From contig CAMLDJ010000011.1 of NCBI GenBank assembly GCA_946478755.1, positions 1-52,202 on the forward strand: a DNA stretch of 52,202 nt, read 5' to 3'. Below are positions 42,496-49,704 of this stretch, piece by piece. The notes under the pieces are model-generated. The model had not been told where the DNA came from and did no database searches. It was given only the letters and a program-made list of their open reading frames with translations. The translations under genes and the position numbers were made by a program. Source of the stretch: an uncultured Pedobacter sp. Its GTDB lineage: Bacteria > Bacteroidota > Bacteroidia > Sphingobacteriales > Sphingobacteriaceae. The number at the start of each line of letters is the position of its first letter. Within the stretch, counting starts at the first letter, position 1.

Positions 42496-44738
42496 TACCC
42501 GGTTATAGAACGGAAGGTTTCCTTGCTGAAAACGGTGATCTGGTCGTCCTGGTTAATTTCCCGGTACGAGCGCACAAAGCCATGGGCTCCCGCACCTGCG
42601 CCGATCACCACGATCCGCTGGAAATCCTTTTTGTATTTTTCTATACTGACCGCACAATATTTGAAGTCTGGTTCTTTTGATGTCGGATCAACCAGGGTAC
42701 TGGTCAAATTATTTGCGCGGTTCAGATCGCTGCCCAGAATTTTTCCCCAGTGCATCGGAAGAAATACCACGCCCTGCTTTATCGTTGCGGATACTTTTGC
42801 TTTTACCTGCACCTCTCCGCGTCTGGACCTGACCACCAGCACCTGATCCTCCTCAATGTTCAGTAAATCTGCATCGGCAGGATGAATTTCCAGGAAGGCA
42901 TGTTTAATGTGCTGTTTCAGTTTGCTTACTTTGCCGGTTTTTGACATGGTATGCCACTGGTCGCGCACCCTTCCCGTGGTTAAAATAAAAGGGAAGTCTT
43001 CATCAGGAAGCTCGCTGGTCAGTTCATCAGAAGGGCTGTGTATTTTCGCTTTTTTAGAAGCAGTATGAAATAGATGATTGGTGAATAGCCTTTTTGTGCC
43101 GCTTCCCGCCTTTTTATTATAAGGCCATTGTATGGTTTTAAGCTCGTCTATCTGTTTGTAATCGAGTCCGTTTATATTGATGCTGGACTTGTAGGTAAGC
43201 TTTGCGTGTTCCTTGTAAATGTCTTCCATGCACTTGTACTCAAAGCCTTTATAGCCCATCTTTGTCGCAAAGCGGCAGATGATCTCTGCATCCGGTAAAG
43301 CTTCTCCAGGCGGATTGATCACTTTTTTAAGGTGACTGATCCTTCTTTCAGAGTTGGTCATTGTCCCTTCCTTTTCCGTCCATGCTGCCGCAGGCAGGAT
43401 CACATCTGCAAAAGCCAGCGTTTCGGCTTTGTCTGTGATTTCCTGAACGACGACAAATTTTGCTTTTTTTAAGGCCTGTTCTGCAAAACGGGCATTGGGT
43501 AAACTGGTTATAGGATTGGTACATAGGATCCAGATGGCTTTCAGGCGTCCATCATTCAGGGCCTCAAACATTTCGGTTGCAGTAAGTCCCGCTTTATCTG
43601 AAATGGTGGTTCCACCCCAGAATTTCTCTACCTCCAACCGGTGTGCCGCATTGCTCAGATCGCGGTGTGCAGGTAACAAATTTGACAGGCCGCCAACTTC
43701 ACGACCACCCATGGCATTAGGTTGTCCCGTTAGGGAGAATGGTCCGGAGCCCGGTTTTCCAATGTGCCCGGTAATCAGGTTCAGGTTAATCAGGCTCAGG
43801 TTTTTGTTTACCCCAATAGAACTTTGGTTCAGGCCCATGGTCCATAGGGTTAAAAAGCCCTTCGCACTGGCAATATAGCTTGCTGCCAGTTCTATTTCGG
43901 TTACTGTAATGCCACAGATGAGGGCAGACTCTGCCAGGGTTCTTGCAAATACCCGCCGCTGGTAAGCCTCAAAACCCTCTGTACGCTGGTTAATGAAGTC
44001 TATATCTATGGCGCCGCGTTCAATGAGTGCCCTGCCAATGGCGTGGTTCAGGGTAACATCTGTGCCCGGATTGATTTGCAGGTGCAGATCAGCAAGCCCG
44101 CATGAATCTGTTACCCTTGGATCTGCAATGATCAGCTTAACATCCGGATTCGCAGTTTTATGTGCCTCTATGCGTCTCCACAGGATGGGATGGCACCATG
44201 CCGGATTGGCCCCAGTGATAAAAAAGCAATCGGCTAATTCTATGTCGTCGTAGCAAATGGGCACACTGTCTTCTCCCAAGGCCATTTTATAAGCCGTAAC
44301 CGCGCTGCTCATGCACAAACGTGAGTTGGTATCTATATTGTTGCTGCCAATAAAGCCTTTAATCAGCTTGTTGATCACATAATACTCTTCCGTCAGGCAC
44401 TGCCCGGATGCATAAAAAGCCACCGAATCCGGGCCATATTTGTCAATAAAAGTCTTAAACACCGCAGCTGTCCGGTTTAACGCATCATCCCAGCTAACCC
44501 TTTGTAAGGGCATGCTCTTACTGTATCGCATCTGAGGATAAAGTAAGCGGTCGGTTTTGTCGTTTACCGTATATTGAAGGTTAAGTCCTTTGCTGCAAAG
44601 CATGCCATGGTTTACCGGATGATCCTTATCTCCTTCAACAGCGATGTTCTGGTTTTTATCCAGCGTTATTTTTACGCCACAGCCCACCCCGCAATAGCAG
44701 CAGGTACTGGTAAATGTATGATTGGTGTGCGCTGGCAT
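42495..44738 (-). CDS. nasA: Assimilatory nitrate reductase catalytic subunit (NasA-type, Mo-bis-MGD) with a partial FAD domain at its end
   Basis: The 747-residue protein has an N-terminal [4Fe-4S] site (Cys13, Cys16, Cys20 and Cys48), Moco domains and the Mo-ligand Cys142 in NTNSRLCMSSAV. LWTMGLNQS, LTGQPNAMGGREVGG and LTTGRVRDQWHTMS are the usual bis-MGD contacts of the NasA/NapA group. No signal peptide is present, so it is cytoplasmic and assimilatory. After the normal end near 700 it continues into a FAD-binding start, RIVVIGAGAGAHGF (709 onward), and then stops at ETFRSITG. A -1 shift near 42515 would join it in frame to the next gene, restoring a protein of about 1170 residues. Confidence 0.93.
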   Translation of the reverse strand: MPAHTNHTFTSTCCYCGVGCGVKITLDKNQNIAVEGDKDHPVNHGMLCSKGLNLQYTVNDKTDRLLYPQMRYSKSMPLQRVSWDDALNRTAAVFKTFIDKYGPDSVAFYASGQCLTEEYYVINKLIKGFIGSNNIDTNSRLCMSSAVTAYKMALGEDSVPICYDDIELADCFFITGANPAWCHPILWRRIEAHKTANPDVKLIIADPRVTDSCGLADLHLQINPGTDVTLNHAIGRALIERGAIDIDFINQRTEGFEAYQRRVFARTLAESALICGITVTEIELAASYIASAKGFLTLWTMGLNQSSIGVNKNLSLINLNLITGHIGKPGSGPFSLTGQPNAMGGREVGGLSNLLPAHRDLSNAAHRLEVEKFWGGTTISDKAGLTATEMFEALNDGRLKAIWILCTNPITSLPNARFAEQALKKAKFVVVQEITDKAETLAFADVILPAAAWTEKEGTMTNSERRISHLKKVINPPGEALPDAEIICRFATKMGYKGFEYKCMEDIYKEHAKLTYKSSININGLDYKQIDELKTIQWPYNKKAGSGTKRLFTNHLFHTASKKAKIHSPSDELTSELPDEDFPFILTTGRVRDQWHTMSKTGKVSKLKQHIKHAFLEIHPADADLLNIEEDQVLVVRSRRGEVQVKAKVSATIKQGVVFLPMHWGKILGSDLNRANNLTSTLVDPTSKEPDFKYCAVSIEKYKKDFQRIVVIGAGAGAHGFVRSYREINQDDQITVFSKETFRSITG

Positions 44739-44753
44739 ATTTAATAGGAATTT

Positions 44754-46064
44754 TTAAGCTTGTAAAAGTTCTGGTTTCAGGGTTTCGGTCTTTTCTACAC
44801 CTTTAACCTGGAATTTCGTGATAAAGACAATCGCGCCGATTACGGCAACACCAATGCCGATATAGTGAAAAGCGTCTGCGTAGGTAAGGTGCTCCGACTT
44901 AAACAGAAAGCCGACCAGCATGGCGCCTATGTTACCGCCGGCTCCTACAATGCCACTTACCGTTCCAATGGAGTGTTTGTTGATAAAAGGAACAATACCG
45001 TAAGTTCCACCGTTGGCCATTTTAAGGAAAAGTGCAAAAAAGAGCATGGCAATGATGGCCATGGTTAAAGTATGGGATTGTGCGAAAAGACTGATTCCCA
45101 AGCCTTCCAGGACCAGTAAACCCCCAAGGAGGATACCTTTGCCCCGCAGTCCGTATGATTTACCAACTTTATCACTCACAAAGCCTCCGAGTGCCCGGGC
45201 AAACAGGTTCATGCCACCAAATATGCTGGCCATGGCGCCGGCCATGATCATAGAGGCACCGAACTGATCGGTAAAAAAGGTAGCCGCCACATTGTCTACC
45301 GTAATTTCTATTCCAAAGCAGGCTGCGTAAGCAAGGGCCAATACCCAGGTGCGGTAGTCTTTCAGCGCGCTTATAAACGAGCCTTTTTTTGCAGATTTAA
45401 CTGTGGTCTTTTCCAGATCTTTAAAATTCCCTGCAGGCGTGTCTTTTGTGCATTTGTAATAAATGAAAGCCATGATCAATAGGATCATTCCCGGAACCAC
45501 CATAGCCAGGCGCCAGGAGTCGGCCGTGCTAACAAAGCCCAGCCCCGCAAAACCAGCTGCAATAAGTGGCATAATCAATTGGGTAACTCCGCCGCCGAGA
45601 TTGCCCCAGCCACCCGTAACCGCATTAGCTGTACCCACTACATTCGGGGCAAACATCATCGAGGTATGGAATTGCGTGATCACAAATGAAGCGCCTATGA
45701 TGCCGATGATAAACCTGAACAGTAAAAAGCTTTCGTAGCTGTTACTAAGACCTATGCACATCACAGGAATGGAGCCTGCTACAAGCAATAGGGTATAAGA
45801 TAAGCGGGGACCTAAGGTGTCGCAAAGTTTTCCAACGATTAAACGGGCAATAATGGTAGCAGAGACGGAAGCAATGATGATGTTTCCAATCTGATCTTTA
45901 CTCAAATGCAGCTGCTCTCGAATCAGCGGCATTAATGGCGCAACGCCGAACCAACCAAAAAAGCAGAAGAAGAAGGTAACCCATGTAATGTGGAAAGTCC
46001 GCATTTGGATACCCTTGGCTGAAAAGATGTTTAGTTTACTTAGTGGTTTGAAGTCAGCAGTCAT
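44754..46064 (-). CDS. NarK/NasA-type nitrate/nitrite MFS transporter
   Basis: The 436-residue membrane protein has about twelve helices. The two nitrate signature segments of the NNP family are both present: TGGWGNLGGGVTQ near helix 5 and GAGGNIGAMLVGF near helix 11, along with GWFGVAPLMPLIRE in the first helix. It should import nitrate (and perhaps exchange nitrite) for the cytoplasmic reductases. It stands directly upstream of nasA, with 15 bp between. A 61-bp gap separates it from moeA upstream, where an internal promoter could lie, but none was recognised. Confidence 0.92.
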   Translation of the reverse strand: MTADFKPLSKLNIFSAKGIQMRTFHITWVTFFFCFFGWFGVAPLMPLIREQLHLSKDQIGNIIIASVSATIIARLIVGKLCDTLGPRLSYTLLLVAGSIPVMCIGLSNSYESFLLFRFIIGIIGASFVITQFHTSMMFAPNVVGTANAVTGGWGNLGGGVTQLIMPLIAAGFAGLGFVSTADSWRLAMVVPGMILLIMAFIYYKCTKDTPAGNFKDLEKTTVKSAKKGSFISALKDYRTWVLALAYAACFGIEITVDNVAATFFTDQFGASMIMAGAMASIFGGMNLFARALGGFVSDKVGKSYGLRGKGILLGGLLVLEGLGISLFAQSHTLTMAIIAMLFFALFLKMANGGTYGIVPFINKHSIGTVSGIVGAGGNIGAMLVGFLFKSEHLTYADAFHYIGIGVAVIGAIVFITKFQVKGVEKTETLKPELLQA

Positions 46065-46125
46065 GTGGTTTCGGTTAAGTGGTAAAATGATTTGATTATC
46101 TCGTGCTGTTTATTTATTTGGTTAT

Positions 46126-47316
46126 TTAATTATGGTTAAATGGATAAAAAGTAATGGGCTCATGTTGATGAAGCTGCATCGATGCAGCTGGCTGCATGGC
46201 CAGGCCCCGGGCATGGATGCAGGCCGTAACATCTCCTGAGCCATTGAAAGGAAGCAGGTTTAATGCAGCTGAATGGCCCATGGAAACAGGAAAAAACTCT
46301 GTTAAAGGATGTTTCTTTGTTCTTCCGTCTGAAAGGGGAAGGGTTTGAAAAGGCCTGCCCTCAAATCCGAAACCCCGGTATAGATGGTGTTCAACAAAAA
46401 CAGTAAAGGTAGTCAGACAGGACAGCGGGTTTCCCGGCAAGGCAAAAACGACGGTTCCGGATGGACCCTTTCCCGTCAATAATGGTTTTCCCGGCCGGAT
46501 GGCCACTTTGTGAAACAAGGTTTTAACACCCAGTTTCTGTAGTACAGCGGGTACATGATCCGCATCTCCGGCAGAGACAGCGCCGTTGATGATCACCAGG
46601 TCAGCTTCCATCGCAGCGGTTAATGTAGCGGTTAGCTTGTCTTCATCGTCGCTTACATGCTCGCATAAAACGGGGTTGATTTGCCATTGGCCAAGCAGCG
46701 ACCTTAAAAGGTACTGGTTGCTGTTGCGGATCTGAAAAGGGCTGAGGCTGGCATCGGGGCCAACCACCTCATCGCCAGTGGTCACCACCGCGACTTTTGG
46801 CAGTCTGTATACGGTTAGGGTAGACTTACCTACGGTAGCCAGTAAGCTGATTACCTGTGGTGTACAGAGCAAGGGGGCAGATAGGAGTAAAGTTCCGGCC
46901 CTGCTGTCTTCGCCTTGTCTGGCAATGTTCTGGTAAATTTTAATGTTATCGGCATGTAAAACGACCTTGCCCTCTACTTCTTCCGCATCTTCTCTTCTGA
47001 TGATCAGGTTTGCAATTTCCGGTGTAGCTGCCCCGGTCATGATCTTATAGCAGGCACCCGAGACCAGTGGATGTCTGGCGGGCTGACCGGTGAAGATCGT
47101 GTCTATAATGCTGTAGGCGCGTACTCCTTTTTCCCAGTCGCTTTGCATAATGGCGTAGCCGTCCATCGCTGCCCGGTTAAAGGGTGGATAATCACGGTCA
47201 GCATAGATGTTTTCTGCCAGTATTCTGCCAGTCGCGTCTTCCAGGCGGATGCTTTCCTTTCCAAAAGGAGCAGTTATGGAGGAGATGATAGCGATGGCTT
47301 CTTCAAAACTTTGCAT
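46126..47316 (-). CDS. moeA: Molybdopterin molybdenumtransferase
   Basis: The protein of about 396 residues has the MoeA domains: RDYPPFNRAAMDGYA, VAVVTTGDEVVG, a VSAGDADHVPAVL loop and LPGNPLSCLTTF. It inserts molybdate into adenylated molybdopterin. I place the start at the ATG at 47316 (MQSFEEAIA). An in-frame TTG at 47322 overlaps the upstream stop and has a GGAGG six bases before it, so it is a real alternative. It is coupled to the moaC-mog fusion upstream. Confidence 0.92.
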   Translation of the reverse strand: MQSFEEAIAIISSITAPFGKESIRLEDATGRILAENIYADRDYPPFNRAAMDGYAIMQSDWEKGVRAYSIIDTIFTGQPARHPLVSGACYKIMTGAATPEIANLIIRREDAEEVEGKVVLHADNIKIYQNIARQGEDSRAGTLLLSAPLLCTPQVISLLATVGKSTLTVYRLPKVAVVTTGDEVVGPDASLSPFQIRNSNQYLLRSLLGQWQINPVLCEHVSDDEDKLTATLTAAMEADLVIINGAVSAGDADHVPAVLQKLGVKTLFHKVAIRPGKPLLTGKGPSGTVVFALPGNPLSCLTTFTVFVEHHLYRGFGFEGRPFQTLPLSDGRTKKHPLTEFFPVSMGHSAALNLLPFNGSGDVTACIHARGLAMQPAASMQLHQHEPITFYPFNHN

Positions 47317-47318
47317 AC

Positions 47319-48233
47319 TCAATGACCACCTCCCTTCATCATTTTGCGGGCATGGAACAAACCCGGTAATACTGCTTCCAAAGATTCTCTTGCGCCATCA
47401 GTACTGCCCGGAAGGGTAAGGATCAGGCTGTGTGCAATCGATCCTGCCACGGCACGGCTCATCATGGCCATAGGTGTACGCATTTGCCCGAAGCTGCGCA
47501 TGGCCTCCGTTATTCCGTCGGCATCGCGCTCCAGGATCTCAGTAACTGCGCTAACGGTATTGTCTCGCGGCCCCAAGCCGGTTCCTCCTGTGGTAAATAT
47601 GAAGTGGATATCTTCCGCTACCCATTTCAATATTTGTTGCTGTATCAATGCTTTATCATCCGCTACAACTTCGTAGGCCAGTACATTGGCATTAACCTTT
47701 TCCAGCATCTGCCTGATCATGACCCCGCTTTTATCTTCGCGTTTTCCCGCCGCAGTAGAGTCCGAGCATACCAATATTGCGCAGGGCGGGGGGGTAGAAA
47801 AATATTTTTTGCGGTCGCTTTTGCCGCCTGTTTTTTGTAAGAGTTTGATGCCGCCTATTTCCAGTGTGGTGTCAACAGGCTTAAGCATGTCGTAAATCTC
47901 CAGCGCCGCTACCGAAACTGCGGTCAGCATTTCCATTTCTATACCTGTTCGCCCGATTGATTTTGCGGCTCCGCTAATGGTAATTCCCGGTCTGCCGGCA
48001 TCATTGATCTCAAAGCTGATGTCCATGCCGTCGATAGTTACAGGGTGACAATGCGGAAGAAGCTGAGGCGTCAGTTTGGCCCCTAGAAATCCGGCAGCCC
48101 TTGCCACATCAAAAAGGTTGCCCTTAGGCAGTTCGTTGTTCCTGATCAGGCCGATGGTCTCGCTTGTGCAATAGATCACTGCTACGGCTTTTGCCGTTCT
48201 TAAAGTAATCTGTTTGCTGGTGATGTCGCGCAT
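47319..48233 (-). CDS. Bifunctional MoaC-MogA/MoaB fusion for Moco synthesis
   Basis: The 304 residues hold two enzymes. Residues 1-145 are MoaC (cyclic pyranopterin monophosphate synthase), with LLPHCHPVTIDG and GRTGIEMEMLTAVSVAALEIYDM-type motifs. Residues about 150-304 are MogA/MoaB (molybdopterin adenylyltransferase), with TTGGTGLGPRDNT and LPGSTDGARESL. A short basic linker (GGKSDRKKYF) joins them. The product acts at step 1 and step 3 of the pathway. The downstream moeA, which takes over the adenylated product, is directly coupled to it. The start is 3 bp from the moeB stop. Confidence 0.94.
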   Translation of the reverse strand: MRDITSKQITLRTAKAVAVIYCTSETIGLIRNNELPKGNLFDVARAAGFLGAKLTPQLLPHCHPVTIDGMDISFEINDAGRPGITISGAAKSIGRTGIEMEMLTAVSVAALEIYDMLKPVDTTLEIGGIKLLQKTGGKSDRKKYFSTPPPCAILVCSDSTAAGKREDKSGVMIRQMLEKVNANVLAYEVVADDKALIQQQILKWVAEDIHFIFTTGGTGLGPRDNTVSAVTEILERDADGITEAMRSFGQMRTPMAMMSRAVAGSIAHSLILTLPGSTDGARESLEAVLPGLFHARKMMKGGGH

Positions 48234-48236
48234 AGG

Positions 48237-49295
48237 TCAGGAATTTTGAAATTGATAATTGAAATTGGTGATGCCATTTTTTAAGCTGTAGGCATTTTTG
48301 AAGCCCTTGGACCGGAGTCTTTTCGCTGCCTGCAGACTTCTTACACCGGTTTGGCAGTAGAAATAAAAATGATGATTATCGCTGAACCTGCTCAAATCAA
48401 GCTGGTCAAGTTCCTGTAAAGGAATGTGTCTGCCACCGATGTGCTGATCTTTTCTTTCAGATCCGGTTCTCACATCGATCAGCTCCATTCCCATGGTCTG
48501 GGTTCTTTCTGCAAAGTCCTCCGCTGCCAGTTCAATGGCTTTTGGGACTCCTTTGAATCTCAGGTAACTTTTGTTTTCTGAGAGTTTGTCGCGATAGTAG
48601 CGGGTCAGCATGGTCGCTGCGCCCAGCGCCTCAAACGTAAGGAGTTTTCCGGTCAATACCTCTTCCTGGTTTAAAGCAACCTTGATCGCTTCGTTGGCCA
48701 TCATGGTTCCGATCACATTTGTTGTGATCATATAGGCACCCCTTTCCGCGCATGAGGGGATGGTTTCTTCCTGTTCCGGCTCCCGGAAGAGACAGCGAAG
48801 CGTAGGTGAATGCTGATAGTTGAATACAGTAAGGTGTCCCTCAGTCTGAAATATCGCTCCATAAACAAGGGGTTTGCTTTTTACCACACAGGCGTCGTTA
48901 ATCAAATATCTGGTGTGAAAATTATCGGTCGCATCGATAACTAGGTCATAAGGCTCAATCAGCGACAGGATATTTTCTTCATTGACAAAAAAACGATGTT
49001 CGTGATAAAGCAGGTAAGGATTCCGTGAGATCAGCGATTGGATGGCGGCGGTTGTTTTAAACTTGCCGGTATCCGCATAATTAAAGAGTGTTTGCCTCGA
49101 TACGTTTGTGCTGCTGACAAGGTCCCCGTCTGCGATGCCAATATTACCTATGCCTGAAGCCGACAATGCAGTAAGGCATGGACAGCCAAGACCTCCTGCG
49201 CCGATGACCAGAACCTTGGCCCGCTGCAGTTTATGCTGACCGTTCATCGCGATGCAATCCAGCTTTAAATGACTCCTGTAATATTCCTTATTCAT
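48237..49295 (-). CDS. moeB: MoeB/ThiF-type adenylyltransferase with C-terminal rhodanese domain
   Basis: The 352-residue protein has the E1-like ATP-binding core (VLVIGAGGLGCPCLTAL, IADGDLVSSTNVSRQTLF, DATDNFHTRYLIND) and a rhodanese domain at about 265-350 with active Cys in YCQTGVRSLQAAKRL. It would adenylate the MoaD C-terminus, and the rhodanese could supply the sulfur. The structural zinc site of E. coli MoeB (two CxxC pairs) is not intact: only one Cys of the first pair remains (TLRCLF) and the second pair is absent. It lies between nirD and moaC-mog, so the MoaD role is more likely than thiamine synthesis. Confidence 0.88.
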   Translation of the reverse strand: MNKEYYRSHLKLDCIAMNGQHKLQRAKVLVIGAGGLGCPCLTALSASGIGNIGIADGDLVSSTNVSRQTLFNYADTGKFKTTAAIQSLISRNPYLLYHEHRFFVNEENILSLIEPYDLVIDATDNFHTRYLINDACVVKSKPLVYGAIFQTEGHLTVFNYQHSPTLRCLFREPEQEETIPSCAERGAYMITTNVIGTMMANEAIKVALNQEEVLTGKLLTFEALGAATMLTRYYRDKLSENKSYLRFKGVPKAIELAAEDFAERTQTMGMELIDVRTGSERKDQHIGGRHIPLQELDQLDLSRFSDNHHFYFYCQTGVRSLQAAKRLRSKGFKNAYSLKNGITNFNYQFQNS

Positions 49296-49323
49296 GCTCC
49301 CGCTTTTTTACTGCAAACTATAC

Positions 49324-49668
49324 TTAGTTCTCTAATCCGATGTATACAAGACCATTCTCTACTTTTACGGGATAAGTCTGTATGGCACATTCATCACCGC
49401 TCAGGCATTCGCCGGTTGCCAGCGAAAATGTTTTTTTATGAAAGGGGCAGGCAATCTTAGGTTCATCGCCGGCAGAGCCGATCATGCCACGGCTAAGGGC
49501 CATTTGCTGACGGTGCGGGCAAAGATTCTGTGTAGCATACCACTCATTCCGGCGTGTAAAATAGAACAGGGCTATTTGCTCGTCACCACGCTTTATGCAT
49601 ACGCCACCATTCTCTACTGCATCTTCTACGCGGCAGGCTGCAAACCAGTTTGTTGTTGTTTCTATCAT
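49324..49668 (-). CDS. nirD: Nitrite reductase small subunit (Rieske-type)
   Basis: The 114-residue protein has the Rieske fold with both ligand pairs present: CPHRQ and CPFHKKTF (Cys-x-His and Cys-x2-His), as expected for a [2Fe-2S]-carrying NirD. Many NirD proteins keep the fold but lose the ligands, so this one may hold a real cluster. It partners the NirB subunit encoded 36 bp upstream for NADH-dependent reduction of nitrite to ammonium. It precedes the Moco genes in the same direction. Confidence 0.93.
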   Translation of the reverse strand: MIETTTNWFAACRVEDAVENGGVCIKRGDEQIALFYFTRRNEWYATQNLCPHRQQMALSRGMIGSAGDEPKIACPFHKKTFSLATGECLSGDECAIQTYPVKVENGLVYIGLEN

Positions 49669-49704
49669 GATTTCTGTCTGTTGGTAGGTAATAGGTTTGT
49701 TTTA

